Shown piece by piece: positions 7,889-15,722 of a stretch of 64,000 nucleotides of DNA (its first letter is position 1; each line of letters starts with the position of its first letter). A program made the translations under genes and the position numbers. The notes under the pieces are model-generated. The model did no database searches and was not told where the DNA came from. It saw only the letters and a list, made by a program, of their open reading frames with translations. Origin of the DNA: Roseburia_D yibonii (lineage in GTDB: Bacteria; Bacillota; Clostridia; Lachnospirales; Lachnospiraceae); contig NZ_JACOQH010000002.1 in NCBI RefSeq assembly GCF_014297335.1, forward strand, positions 248,001-312,000. The letters run 5' to 3'.

Positions 7889-7967
7889 GTATGCCGCACA
7901 GTGAGGTTATAAGTCTGTAGAAATACAGCACCGCAACTGGCGAGTAATGATAAATAGGAGGTGCCAT
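7889..7967 (+). ncRNA. 5' leader of rplU, probably an L21 autoregulatory leader
   Basis: The short leader contains a GNRA-capped hairpin CTGTA-GAAA-TACAG (7915-7928) flanked by GCCGCACAGTGAGG and CCGCAACTGGCGAG, whose GCC/GGC segments could form an enclosing stem. Firmicute rplU genes are known to carry an L21 leader through which the ribosomal protein represses its own operon. Assignment to that family is from position and structure only; a covariance-model search would decide. Confidence 0.5.
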
Positions 7968-8276
7968 ATGTACGCAATTATAGCAACAGGTGGTAAACAG
8001 TACAAAGTATCCGAAGGCGATATCATTACCATTGAAAAACTTGGTGCAGAAGCCGGAGAGACTGTAACATTTGATCAGGTTTTAGCTGTAAACAACGGTA
8101 AATTAGTAGTTGGAGATCCGACAGTCGCTAACGCAACCGTTACTGCTTCCGTTGTAAAAGAAGGAAGAGCAAAGAAAGTTATCGTTTACAAGTACAAGAG
8201 AAAATCTGGATATCACAAGAAAAACGGTCACAGACAGGCGTTCACTCAGGTTAAGATCGAAAAAATTAATGGCTAA
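7968..8276 (+). CDS. rplU: 50S ribosomal protein L21
   Basis: The 102-residue protein starts MYAIIATGGKQYKVSEGD and ends with the 23S rRNA-binding KYKRKSGYHKKNGHRQAFTQVKI, both diagnostic of bL21. ATG 7968 is preceded by AGGAGGTG at 7956-7962; an in-frame ATG 21 bases upstream lacks a ribosome site and is disregarded. It is the first gene of the L21-Prp-L27 operon. Confidence 0.97.
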   Translation: MYAIIATGGKQYKVSEGDIITIEKLGAEAGETVTFDQVLAVNNGKLVVGDPTVANATVTASVVKEGRAKKVIVYKYKRKSGYHKKNGHRQAFTQVKIEKING

Positions 8277-8293
8277 TCGATAAGGGAATTGTT

Positions 8294-8623
8294 ATGGTTA
8301 AAGTAACGATTTACAAAGATCCAGACGGACGGTATGAGGGTTTTGACTGTACCGGTCATGCGCGTTACGCGGATGTCGGTCAGGATATCGTTTGTGCGGG
8401 AGTTTCGGCTCTTGTCATCAATACGATCAATTCTGTTGAAAATTTAACAGAGAACGCCGCAGAAGCCGAGTCAGATGAGGAAACCGGTGAGATCCGGTTC
8501 CGGTTCAAAGGACAGGCGGATGCCAACGGAAAACTTCTCATGGATTCCCTGGTCTTAGGCTTAGAGGGAATACAGGTAAATTACGGGAACAATTATCTCG
8601 TTCTCAAGATCAAGGAGGTGTAG
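8294..8623 (+). CDS. prp: Ribosomal-processing cysteine protease Prp
   Basis: The 109-residue protein (YsxB/Prp family) has the catalytic His in CTGHARYADVGQDIVCAGVS and Cys in DIVCAG, the His/Cys pair of this protease. Prp removes the N-terminal extension of ribosomal protein L27, and it lies between rplU and rpmA, the arrangement typical of Firmicutes. The L27 encoded 3 bases downstream carries a matching cleavage extension, so enzyme and substrate are adjacent. Confidence 0.93.
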   Translation: MVKVTIYKDPDGRYEGFDCTGHARYADVGQDIVCAGVSALVINTINSVENLTENAAEAESDEETGEIRFRFKGQADANGKLLMDSLVLGLEGIQVNYGNNYLVLKIKEV

Positions 8624-8626
8624 GTC

Positions 8627-8917
8627 ATGTTAAATATGAACCTTCAGTTTTTTGCTCATAAAAAGGGAGTTGGTTCTACCAAGAACGGTAGAGATTCCGA
8701 GTCCAAGAGATTAGGAGCAAAAAGAGCAGACGGACAATTTGTAAAAGCTGGAAACATCTTATACAGACAGCGTGGAACAAAGATTCATCCGGGAACGAAC
8801 GTAGGAATCGGCGGAGATGATACTTTATTCGCACTGACAGACGGTGTATTAAGATTCGAGAGAAAAGGAAGAGACAAGAAAGTAGCTTCCGTTTATCCAG
8901 TATCTACAAACGAATAA
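8627..8917 (+). CDS. rpmA: 50S ribosomal protein L27 with cleavable N-terminal extension
   Basis: The 96-residue protein has the L27 body (AHKKGVGSTKNGRDSESKRLG, GNILYRQRGTKIHPG). It begins with the extension MLNMNLQFF, the Prp recognition sequence; cleavage between Phe9 and Ala10 would expose the functional N-terminus that reaches the peptidyl-transferase centre. AAGGAGG at 8612-8618 sets ATG 8627. A terminator follows 12 bases after the stop. Confidence 0.97.
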   Translation: MLNMNLQFFAHKKGVGSTKNGRDSESKRLGAKRADGQFVKAGNILYRQRGTKIHPGTNVGIGGDDTLFALTDGVLRFERKGRDKKVASVYPVSTNE

Positions 8918-8928
8918 GAATTACTTTT

Positions 8929-8964
8929 ATGAGGCTGTTATTATTGTTTAACAGCCTCATTTTA
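8929..8964 (+). terminator. Terminator after rpmA
   Basis: Perfect 12-bp stem ATGAGGCTGTTA (8929-8940) / TAACAGCCTCAT (8949-8960), 8-base loop, followed by T residues. Confidence 0.92.
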
Positions 8965-9004
8965 AAATCATAGAATATTATCGTTAGAATTGAGGTAAAA
9001 TATT

Positions 9005-10291
9005 ATGTTTGCCGACAGCGCAAAAATAATTATCAAATCAGGAAAGGGCGGAGACGGTCATGTCAGTTTCCGTCGTGAAAAATATGTACCAAACGGCGGT
9101 CCGGATGGCGGAGACGGCGGAAAAGGCGGAGACATCATTTTTGTCGTTGATGAGGGAATGAATACCCTAAACGATTTCCGTCACAAGCGCAAATACGCTG
9201 CCCAGAGCGGTGAAGAAGGCAAGAAGCGCAACTGTCACGGAAGAAAGGGCGAAGACCTTATCATCAAAGTTCCGGAAGGAACGATCATCCGGGATGCCGA
9301 GACCGATCAGGTCATTGCGGATATGTCCGGTGATAACAGACGCCAGATCGTGTTAAAAGGCGGAAACGGCGGTCTTGGCAATCAACATTTTGCGACTTCA
9401 TCCATGCAGGCACCGAAATACGCGCAGCCCGGACAGGAAGCTATTGAGCTTGAGGTTCGCCTGGAATTAAAGGTGATCGCGGATGTCGGACTGATCGGAT
9501 TTCCGAATGTCGGAAAATCAACACTGATCTCTCATGTGACCAACGCAACACCGACGATCGCAAACTATCACTTTACAACATTAAATCCGATCCTCGGCGT
9601 TGTGGATCTTGGTGATGGCAGGGGATTTGTCATGGCAGATATCCCAGGACTGATCGAGGGCGCTTCGGAAGGAATTGGTCTTGGACATGAATTTTTAAAA
9701 CACATTGAGCGTACCAAAGTGCTGATCCATGTAGTGGATGCGGCAGGAACGGAAGGCCGTGATCCGATCGCGGACATTTATGCGATCAACAAGGAACTTG
9801 AAGCATATAATCCGGAACTTTTAAAGAAACCGCAGGTAATTGCAGCCAATAAGATCGATGCCATTCCAAACGGTGAGAATGAGATCTTAGACAAGCTCAG
9901 AGCAGAATTTGAACCGAAGGGAATGAAGCTGTTCCCTATTTCCGCAGTCAGCGGAAAGGGCTTAAAAGAGCTTTTATATCATGTAGAGGAGCTCCTTTCC
10001 GGTCTGGATGACAAACCGATCATCTATGAGCAGGAATTTTTCCCGGAACTGCATTTCCTGAACAATGACGCATATACGATCACCCGTGCAGACGACGGTG
10101 CTTTCGAACTGGAAGGCCCTAAGATCGAAAAAATGCTGGGTTATACCAATATCGATTCCGAGAAGGGATTTATGTTTTTCCAGCGTTTCTTAAAAGAACA
10201 GGGAATCTTAAAAGAATTGGAAAAAATGGGAATTGAAGACGGAGATACCGTCCGTATGTACGGTATGGAATTTGACTATTATCAGTCTTAA
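9005..10291 (+). CDS. obgE: GTPase Obg (CgtA)
   Basis: The 428-residue protein has three domains. The glycine-rich Obg fold is at about 1-158 (GGDGHVSFRREKYVPNGGPDGGDGG). The G domain is at about 159-330, with the P-loop GFPNVGKST, DIPGLIEGASEG (G3) and NKID (G4). The C-terminal OCT domain is at about 345-428. It is a ribosome-assembly and stringent-response GTPase acting on the 50S subunit. Four small genes follow in the same direction (yhbY, nadD, yqeK, rsfS), a common Firmicute order. Confidence 0.97.
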   Translation: MFADSAKIIIKSGKGGDGHVSFRREKYVPNGGPDGGDGGKGGDIIFVVDEGMNTLNDFRHKRKYAAQSGEEGKKRNCHGRKGEDLIIKVPEGTIIRDAETDQVIADMSGDNRRQIVLKGGNGGLGNQHFATSSMQAPKYAQPGQEAIELEVRLELKVIADVGLIGFPNVGKSTLISHVTNATPTIANYHFTTLNPILGVVDLGDGRGFVMADIPGLIEGASEGIGLGHEFLKHIERTKVLIHVVDAAGTEGRDPIADIYAINKELEAYNPELLKKPQVIAANKIDAIPNGENEILDKLRAEFEPKGMKLFPISAVSGKGLKELLYHVEELLSGLDDKPIIYEQEFFPELHFLNNDAYTITRADDGAFELEGPKIEKMLGYTNIDSEKGFMFFQRFLKEQGILKELEKMGIEDGDTVRMYGMEFDYYQS

Positions 10292-10316
10292 ATTCGTGAA
10301 AGGAGAACGAATAACG

Positions 10317-10604
10317 ATGACGAGCAAACAGCGTTCTTATTTAAAGAGCCTTGCAAGCACGATGAATCCGCTTTTTCAGATCGGCAAATCCTCTCTGACA
10401 CCGGAAATCGTTGCCGCTTTGGATGAGGCTCTTGAAAAACGTGAACTGATTAAAGTAAATGTATTAAAAAACTGTATCGATGATCCGAATGAGATCGCGG
10501 CAGTGATCGGTGAACGGACCCATTCTGAAGTCGTTCAGGTTATTGGTAAAAAGATGGTATTCTATCGTCCTGCCAAGAAGCCAAAGATCGAACTTCCGAA
10601 ATAA
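10317..10604 (+). CDS. yhbY: CRM-domain RNA-binding protein, YhbY family
   Basis: The 95-residue protein starts MTSKQRSYLKSLASTMNPLFQIGKSSLTPE and contains the KRELIKVNVL segment of the CRM fold. This small KH-like protein binds pre-50S particles in ribosome assembly. ATG 10317 follows AAAGGAG at 10299-10305; longer in-frame starts would overlap obgE without a ribosome site. Confidence 0.92.
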   Translation: MTSKQRSYLKSLASTMNPLFQIGKSSLTPEIVAALDEALEKRELIKVNVLKNCIDDPNEIAAVIGERTHSEVVQVIGKKMVFYRPAKKPKIELPK

Positions 10605-10621
10605 GAAAGAAGGACTGGCGT

Positions 10622-11257
10622 ATGGATACAAAGCCGGATGGATTAAAAATCGGTATTATGGGCGGTACCTTTGATCCGATTCATTACGGTCATCTGATGA
10701 TTGCAGAAAATGCAGCCGAACAATTCGGACTGGATCAGATCTGGTTTATGCCAAACGGAAATCCGCCGCACAAAAGAAACAGCAATATTACATCTGCCGA
10801 ACACCGGTGTGCCATGGTAGAACTTGCGATCGCGGGAAATCTGCGCTTTACGTTAAGCAGACGTGAAGTGGATGCAGACGGTGTCTGTTATACCTATGAA
10901 ACCCTGGCAAGCCTGCACGAAGAGTGTCCGGATGACCGGTTTTATTTTATCATGGGAGCGGACTCCCTGTCGGAATTTGAAAGCTGGAGAAATCCGGATA
11001 TCATCTGTCAGAATGCGGTGATCCTTGCGGCGGTTCGTGACCTGACCGATGATGGAGCATTGCAGGATCAGATCCGGCATCTGACCGAAAAATATCAGGC
11101 AGAGATCTTTCGTATACAGACGCCTAATTTTTCCATCTCATCCCATAATATCAGAAAGCGGTGTGCCGAGCAGACTTCCATACGGTATCTGCTGCCGGAT
11201 CGCGTGAGGGAATATATTGCCGCAAATAACTTATATTGCGGTGCAAAGAAGGAGTGA
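10622..11257 (+). CDS. nadD: Nicotinate-nucleotide adenylyltransferase
   Basis: The 211-residue protein has GGTFDPIHYGHLMIAE near the N-terminus (HxGH nucleotidyltransferase motif) and SISSHNIRKR near the C-terminus (ISSTxxR-like). NadD adenylates nicotinate mononucleotide in NAD synthesis. AAGAAGGA precedes the ATG. The HD-domain gene yqeK begins 8 bases after its stop. Confidence 0.95.
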   Translation: MDTKPDGLKIGIMGGTFDPIHYGHLMIAENAAEQFGLDQIWFMPNGNPPHKRNSNITSAEHRCAMVELAIAGNLRFTLSRREVDADGVCYTYETLASLHEECPDDRFYFIMGADSLSEFESWRNPDIICQNAVILAAVRDLTDDGALQDQIRHLTEKYQAEIFRIQTPNFSISSHNIRKRCAEQTSIRYLLPDRVREYIAANNLYCGAKKE

Positions 11258-11265
11258 ATACAAAA

Positions 11266-11850
11266 ATGTCAGAAACATCGATGGACGAAATCAGAAAAAG
11301 CTTAAAAAAAGAACTGGACAAATCCAGATACGAACACACCATGGGTGTGATGTATACGGCGGCAGCGCTTGCCATGGCGCATGGTGCGGATCAGAAAAAA
11401 GCGATGCTTGCCGGACTTCTTCACGACTGCGCAAAATGTATTCCAAATGAGGAAAAGATGGAACTGTGTAAAAAATATCATATCGAACTGACACAGGCGG
11501 AGATCGATAATCCGGCACTGATCCACGCAAAACTCGGCGCGTTTCTTGCCAGAAAAAAATATCATGTGACAGATGAGGAGGTTTTGCATGCGATCCTGGT
11601 ACACACGACCGGTGAGCCAGGCATGAACCTGCTCGATAAGATCATTTATATTGCAGATTATATTGAGCCGGGACGTGACAAAGCGAAAAATCTCCCGGTT
11701 GTCCGGCCGCTTTGCTTTCGAGATCTGGATGCGGCACTGTTAAAGATCCTCAGCGATACTCTCGATTACTTAAAGAGCACCGGTAAGGAGATCGATCCGC
11801 TGACGGAACAGACGTGTCAGTATTATAAAGCAAAAGCGGAAGAAAAATAA
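11266..11850 (+). CDS. yqeK: HD-domain hydrolase YqeK (Ap4A hydrolase family)
   Basis: The 194-residue protein has the HD-domain ligands: H in YEHTMGVMYTA, HD in GLLHDCAK, H in AILVHTTGEP and D in IIYIADYIEPGR. Members of the YqeK family symmetrically hydrolyse diadenosine tetraphosphate. ATG 11266 was chosen with AAGGAG at 11249-11254; a GTG at 11254 overlaps that site. It lies between nadD and rsfS as in many Firmicutes. Confidence 0.92.
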   Translation: MSETSMDEIRKSLKKELDKSRYEHTMGVMYTAAALAMAHGADQKKAMLAGLLHDCAKCIPNEEKMELCKKYHIELTQAEIDNPALIHAKLGAFLARKKYHVTDEEVLHAILVHTTGEPGMNLLDKIIYIADYIEPGRDKAKNLPVVRPLCFRDLDAALLKILSDTLDYLKSTGKEIDPLTEQTCQYYKAKAEEK

Positions 11851-11931
11851 GATATATTCCCATCAGGTCTGTGTGGGGCTGAAAATAAAAGATAACGTGA
11901 AGAACATAAAGTATAAAAAAGGAGGCATTCT

Positions 11932-12282
11932 ATGGAACAGGCAAAGGAAATGGCAAAACTTGCTGTAACGGCACTGGAAGAAAAGAAGGCAGAAGATGTA
12001 AAAGTGATCGATATCCGTGATGTGTCAACGATTGCGGATTATTTTATCATTGCAAACGGATCAAACCAGAATCAGCTGCAGGCGATGCGTGATGCAGTAG
12101 ATGAGGAATTATATAAAGCAGGTTATACCGCAAAGCAGATCGAAGGAAATTCTTATTCCACCTGGATATTGATGGATTACGGTGACATTATTGTTCATGT
12201 ATTCTCCAAGGAAGATCGTTTGTTTTATGATCTGGAACGTATCTGGAAAGACGGAAAAGAGATCAGTGTGGCAGATCTGTAA
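11932..12282 (+). CDS. rsfS: Ribosomal silencing factor RsfS
   Basis: The 116-residue protein has VIDIRDVSTIADYFIIANG, EGNSYSTWILMDYGDIIVHVF and FYDLERIW, characteristic of RsfS (YbeB/DUF143). It binds L14 on the 50S subunit and blocks subunit joining when nutrients are short. AAAGGAGG precedes ATG 11932. It is the last gene of the obg cluster and is followed by a terminator. Confidence 0.96.
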   Translation: MEQAKEMAKLAVTALEEKKAEDVKVIDIRDVSTIADYFIIANGSNQNQLQAMRDAVDEELYKAGYTAKQIEGNSYSTWILMDYGDIIVHVFSKEDRLFYDLERIWKDGKEISVADL

Positions 12283-12318
12283 GGATCCCATTCTGATATG
12301 GGAATGAAAAGATAGAAG

Positions 12319-12357
12319 AAGGTGAGTGCAGAATATGACATCTGCACTTACCTTTTT
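12319..12357 (+). terminator. Bidirectional terminator between rsfS and lexA
   Basis: Stem AAGGTGAGTGCAGA (12319-12332) / TCTGCACTTACCTT (12341-12354) with one G-T wobble and a T-rich tail. It lies between the convergent rsfS and lexA genes and ends just before the lexA stop codon. Confidence 0.85.
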
Positions 12358-12360
12358 GCT

Positions 12361-12978
12361 TTAAGAGAAGAAACGGAAAACTCCGAATACTTTTCCGAGG
12401 ATCGAACATTCATCCACAATGATCGGATCCATCGTATCGTTTTCCGGCTGCAGGCGATAATGTCCGTCTTCCTTATAATAAGTCTTTACTGTTGCGGAAT
12501 CATCCACCAGCGCAACAACGATCTCTCCGTTTGAAGCGGTTGACTGGCGTTCTACCAGAATATGATCTCCATCAAGGATACCTGCATTGATCATGCTTTC
12601 GCCTTTTACCTTTAACATGAAGGTTTCCTGATTCGGCATATATTCCGCAGGAATCGGGAAATAATTTTCGATGTTCTGTACGGCAAGGAGCGGCTGACCT
12701 GCGGCTACATTGCCGATGACCGGCACATTTACCATCTCGCGGCGTGTAAGATTAAAGGTATCATCCATGATCTCGATCGCGCGCGGCTTGGTCGGATCTC
12801 TTCTGATATAACCGTTTTTCTCAAGGGTCTCAAGATGAGAGTGAACAGAAGATGTTGATTTTAGATGAACAGCTTCACAGATTTCACGAACAGCCGGCGG
12901 ATATCCTTTGTTTAAGATTTCCTGTTTGATATATTCTAAAATTTCTTTTTGCTTTTCACTGATTTTTCCATTTGGCAT
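12361..12978 (-). CDS. lexA: SOS repressor LexA
   Basis: The 205-residue protein has an N-terminal winged HTH (1-65; STSSVHSHLETLEKNGYIRRDP) and a C-terminal peptidase fold. The self-cleavage bond is Ala93-Gly94 (NVAAGQPLL), with catalytic Ser128 (KGESMIN) and Lys165 (ATVKTYY). It represses DNA-damage genes and cleaves itself when RecA is activated. The start at 12978 follows AAGGAGG on the minus strand; longer in-frame starts would run through the promoter. The gene is divergent from a YneA-like gene and the shared region has three LexA-type boxes. Confidence 0.97.
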   Translation of the reverse strand: MPNGKISEKQKEILEYIKQEILNKGYPPAVREICEAVHLKSTSSVHSHLETLEKNGYIRRDPTKPRAIEIMDDTFNLTRREMVNVPVIGNVAAGQPLLAVQNIENYFPIPAEYMPNQETFMLKVKGESMINAGILDGDHILVERQSTASNGEIVVALVDDSATVKTYYKEDGHYRLQPENDTMDPIIVDECSILGKVFGVFRFFS

Positions 12979-13006
12979 ATTGTGATCCTCCTTGTTTAAT
13001 ATAAAA

Positions 13007-13035
13007 ATTGTATCATATCTGCCGGGAAAAAGCAA
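13007..13035 (-). promoter_or_regulatory. lexA promoter
   Basis: On the minus strand, TTGCTT (13030-13035), 17-base spacer and TACAAT (13007-13012) with TG one base before it (extended -10). A LexA-type box lies about 10 bases upstream of the -35. Confidence 0.72.
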
Positions 13036-13045
13036 ACACATATTC

Positions 13046-13059
13046 CGAAAATTTGTTCG
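13046..13059. promoter_or_regulatory. LexA (DinR) box 1
   Basis: CGAAAATTTGTTCG matches CGAAC-N4-GTTCG except for one base. It lies between the lexA and yneA promoters, upstream of both -35 boxes. Confidence 0.7.
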
Positions 13060-13068
13060 AATTTTCTG

Positions 13069-13097
13069 TTGACAAACAAACGTTCCTGTCCTATAAT
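13069..13097 (+). promoter_or_regulatory. Promoter of the yneA-like gene
   Basis: TTGACA (13069-13074), 17-base spacer and TATAAT (13092-13097): a perfect vegetative consensus. A LexA box sits inside the spacer, so repression by LexA should be tight. Confidence 0.87.
13073..13086. promoter_or_regulatory. LexA (DinR) box 2, in the yneA promoter spacer
   Basis: CAAACAAACGTTCC matches the Bacillus DinR consensus CGAACRNRYGTTYC at 13 of 14 positions. It overlaps the end of the -35 box and most of the spacer. Confidence 0.78.
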
Positions 13098-13122
13098 ACA
13101 AGCATAAAGAAAACAGATGTTC

Positions 13123-13136
13123 GCAACGAATGTTCG
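13123..13136. promoter_or_regulatory. LexA (DinR) box 3, downstream of the yneA start of transcription
   Basis: GCAACGAATGTTCG reads CGAAC-ATTC-GTTGC on the minus strand, keeping GAAC-N4-GTT. It is weaker than box 2 and lies in the yneA leader. Confidence 0.55.
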
Positions 13137-13174
13137 ATATATGCGGATTGCGATAGGATATGGAGGGATTTTTT

Positions 13175-13507
13175 ATGAACAGAAGAAGAAATGTTTGTGT
13201 TATGGAAAGAAGTGTTCTGGTATTTGGTGCCGCACTGATCGTATTTTTTCTTGCGGCGTTTCTGATCAGCGACCGGATCGAGGCATCCAGCATGACTTCC
13301 GATCAGCAAAGCTACAAGTATTACACCAGCATACAGGTAAAGCAGGGCGAATCCCTCTGGTCGATCGCCGGTCATTATATGTCTTCCGATTATTCGGATC
13401 GTGACGCTTATATGGAAGAAGTAAGGGACCTCAATCACTTGGACAGTGACGATATCCATGCAGGGGAATATCTTTTGATTCCTTATTATTCTTCCGAATA
13501 TCTGTAA
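13175..13507 (+). CDS. yneA: YneA-like LysM cell-division suppressor
   Basis: The 110-residue protein has a short basic N-terminus, one membrane helix (about 13-31) and a LysM domain (about 51-104; YTSIQVKQGESLWSIAGHYM through AGEYLLIPYY). In Bacillus, YneA has this layout, is divergent from lexA and delays septation after DNA damage. Here the gene has the same place and LexA-type boxes. ATG 13175 is set by GGAGGG at 13162-13167; an ATG at 13160 overlaps that site. The name rests on context and architecture, since LysM proteins diverge quickly. Confidence 0.82.
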   Translation: MNRRRNVCVMERSVLVFGAALIVFFLAAFLISDRIEASSMTSDQQSYKYYTSIQVKQGESLWSIAGHYMSSDYSDRDAYMEEVRDLNHLDSDDIHAGEYLLIPYYSSEYL

Positions 13508-13550
13508 TCGAAAAAATATTTGAATAAGCACGCTGGTGCCAAGCTCCCGG

Positions 13551-13579
13551 TTGTCTTTTTTCTAAAATGCGGATATAAT
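13551..13579 (+). promoter_or_regulatory. Promoter of the plsC-like gene
   Basis: TTGTCT (13551-13556), 17-base spacer and TATAAT (13574-13579), 26 bases before ATG 13605 with AGGAGAG as ribosome site between. Confidence 0.78.
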
Positions 13580-13604
13580 AGGAAAGAGATAGGAGAGTTA
13601 CTTT

Positions 13605-14342
13605 ATGTTTAAATTTCTTTATGTGATTTTACGAAATTTATTTCGTGCACCTTATATGATTCCCCGTATGCGTTATGAGGCGGATCATCCGGAAAAATTT
13701 ACGGAAGAGGAGCGTTACCGGCTGGTACGCCATGCGATTACGCTTATGATGCGTTCCGGGAAGATCGAGACCGAATGTTTCGGTCAGGAGAATCTCCCAA
13801 AGGATCAGGGGTATGTCATGTATCCGAACCATCAGGGAAAATATGATGCGCTTGGAATTATGATCTCACATCCCACGCCCTGTTCCCTGGTGATGGATAA
13901 AGCCAAATCCAATACCATTCTGGTCAGTGAATTTGTGGATCTGGTACAGGGAAAAAGACTGGAAAAAGATAATGTGCGTCAGGGAATGCAGATTATTCTT
14001 GAAGTGAGTGAAGATGTAAAAAATGGAATGAAATATATCCTGTTTCCGGAAGGCGGTTATGAGTTTAACAACAAAAACAAAGTGTGTGACTTTAAAGCCG
14101 GCAGCTTCAAATGCGCGGTTCGGGCGAAAGCTCCGATTGTTCCGGTTGTTCTGATCGATTCCTACAAAGTATTTAATACATTTCATCTTGGGAGTGTAAA
14201 AACACAGGTACATTTTCTGCCCCCGCTTTATTATGAAGACTATAAGGATCTGAAGACAAATCAGATCGCAGAGGTTGTAAAAGAGCGGATCGAGCAGAAA
14301 ATGAATGAGATTACCGGATCTGCAGCGGCGCAGGATGCCTGA
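13605..14342 (+). CDS. plsC: 1-acyl-sn-glycerol-3-phosphate acyltransferase (PlsC family)
   Basis: The 245-residue protein has the acyltransferase motif NHQGKYD (75-81, NHxxxxD) and the glycerol-phosphate-binding FPEGG (147-151), a variant of FPEGT. A hydrophobic stretch near the N-terminus probably attaches it to the membrane. It would add the second acyl chain in phosphatidic acid synthesis. It has its own promoter, and its stop lies 6 bases from that of the convergent ttcA-like gene. Confidence 0.85.
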   Translation: MFKFLYVILRNLFRAPYMIPRMRYEADHPEKFTEEERYRLVRHAITLMMRSGKIETECFGQENLPKDQGYVMYPNHQGKYDALGIMISHPTPCSLVMDKAKSNTILVSEFVDLVQGKRLEKDNVRQGMQIILEVSEDVKNGMKYILFPEGGYEFNNKNKVCDFKAGSFKCAVRAKAPIVPVVLIDSYKVFNTFHLGSVKTQVHFLPPLYYEDYKDLKTNQIAEVVKERIEQKMNEITGSAAAQDA

Positions 14343-14348
14343 TTTCCG

Positions 14349-15074
14349 TTAAGTTCTGTGTGGCGGCCAGCCGTCTATTTTTCCGCTTAAAATGGCAGTA
14401 AACATGCGATCTTTTGCTCCCGGATTGTCACGATTGATCTGACGCAGAAGATCCTTGGCGTACTGCCTTTTTGTTGCTCCGTCAACCGGACATGGATTTT
14501 TTACTACCGGCAGCCGGTTCTTGTGCATAAATCCGATCACATCGGCTTCCGCAACGTACATAAGCGGACGGATCACGGTAAGCCTGGTACGTTCCAGATA
14601 TGTCTTGGGAGAAAACGCGTAAAATCTTCCTTCAAATATCATGGAAAGAAGCATCGTCTCTAAAATATCATCCCGGTGATGGGCATACGCAATCTTGTTG
14701 CAGCCCAGTTCCAGTGCCTTTTGGTTCAAAGCACCCTTGCGCAGTTTTGCACAAAGAGAACATGGATTTTCCAGCGCATTTTTTTCAAATACGATCCTGG
14801 CAATTTCTGTTTTTACCACATAATAAGGAACTTCCAGTTCCTGACACAGCTGTTTTACCGCATCCAGATGAAAATCAGGATAACCTAAATCTACGGTAAT
14901 CGCTATAAGCGAAAATCGATTTGGATAGAAGCGCATCAGCCCATGCAGGGCATAGAGAAGTGTCAGGCTGTCTTTTCCACCGGAGATTCCCACTGCGATT
15001 TTATCTCCGCTTTGTATCATTTCATAATCATCCACTGCTTTTCGGGTAAAGCTGAGAAGTCTTTGTAGTTTCAA
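14349..15074 (-). CDS. TtcA-like tRNA thiolation protein (PP-loop ATPase)
   Basis: The 241-residue protein has the PP-loop SGGKDS (31-36), NPCSLCAKLRKG with Cys105 and Cys108, and NPCPVDG with Cys195. This is the pattern of the TtcA/Ncs6 group, which binds an iron-sulfur cluster and adds sulfur to a tRNA base. TtcA makes 2-thiocytidine-32, but clostridial members of the group are not all proven, so no symbol is given. It starts with MKLQRLLSFTRKAVDDYEMI, also typical of TtcA. Confidence 0.85.
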   Translation of the reverse strand: MKLQRLLSFTRKAVDDYEMIQSGDKIAVGISGGKDSLTLLYALHGLMRFYPNRFSLIAITVDLGYPDFHLDAVKQLCQELEVPYYVVKTEIARIVFEKNALENPCSLCAKLRKGALNQKALELGCNKIAYAHHRDDILETMLLSMIFEGRFYAFSPKTYLERTRLTVIRPLMYVAEADVIGFMHKNRLPVVKNPCPVDGATKRQYAKDLLRQINRDNPGAKDRMFTAILSGKIDGWPPHRT

Positions 15075-15114
15075 TTTTGTTTCCCACTTTCTTGTCGTTT
15101 GTCATACGGTTATA

Positions 15115-15143
15115 AGTTTACGCCAGGCAGACAGATTCTGCAA
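15115..15143 (-). promoter_or_regulatory. Putative promoter of the ttcA-like gene
   Basis: On the minus strand TTGCAG (15138-15143), a 17-base spacer and TAAACT (15115-15120). It lies 40 bases before the start codon at 15074. Confidence 0.5.
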
Positions 15144-15224
15144 GCAAATATTGGGTTGCATTTTTGGCTTGATTTCTTTAAAATTACGAATATATCATAA
15201 ATAAAAAAGAGAGGGAAATGTCTT

Positions 15225-15671
15225 ATGCGTTTTGTAATACAGCGGGTGACACAGGCATCTGTTACGGTAGATAACAAACAGATTGGAGCCATTGAGAAGG
15301 GCTTTTTGGTATTGATCGGAGTATCCGGGGAGGACACGAAAGAAATAGCGGATAAAATGATAAAAAAGCTGATCGGTATGCGTATTTTTGAAGATGAGAA
15401 CGGAAAAACCAATCTTTCACTTGCGGATGTAAACGGAAGTATTCTTCTGGTATCCCAGTTTACGCTTTATGCGGACTGTAGAAAAGGAAATCGCCCGTCT
15501 TTTATCCGGGCAGGCGAACCTGGAATGGCGAAAGAACTGTATGAGTATATTATTGCGGAATGCAAAAAAAGTGTTCCGAATGTGGCACAGGGCGAATTTG
15601 GAGCAGATATGAAGGTAGAACTCTTAAATGATGGCCCATTCACGATTCTTTTAGATTCCGCAGAACTTTAA
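15225..15671 (+). CDS. dtd: D-aminoacyl-tRNA deacylase
   Basis: The 148-residue protein shows the DTD active-site motifs SQFTLYAD and the C-terminal NDGPFTILLDS (NxGP[V/F]T), as well as the N-terminal MRFVIQRVTQASVTVD. It hydrolyses D-amino acids from mischarged tRNA. GAGAGGGA precedes ATG 15225. It is divergent from the ttcA-like gene. Confidence 0.96.
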   Translation: MRFVIQRVTQASVTVDNKQIGAIEKGFLVLIGVSGEDTKEIADKMIKKLIGMRIFEDENGKTNLSLADVNGSILLVSQFTLYADCRKGNRPSFIRAGEPGMAKELYEYIIAECKKSVPNVAQGEFGADMKVELLNDGPFTILLDSAEL

Positions 15672-15722
15672 AATGGTAAAATCTTGTATACAAAAAAATC
15701 CAACCATACTTCAGTATTCCTA

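Noticed and set aside
12361..13293. Long lexA reading frame of 310 codons
   Set aside because: The extra N-terminal codons run through the lexA promoter and LexA boxes; the family starts at MPNGKISEKQKEIL.
15684..15693. TTGTATACAA palindrome after dtd
   Set aside because: Only 10 bp, AT-rich and without a T-tract; it may occur by chance and has no clear promoter or terminator association.
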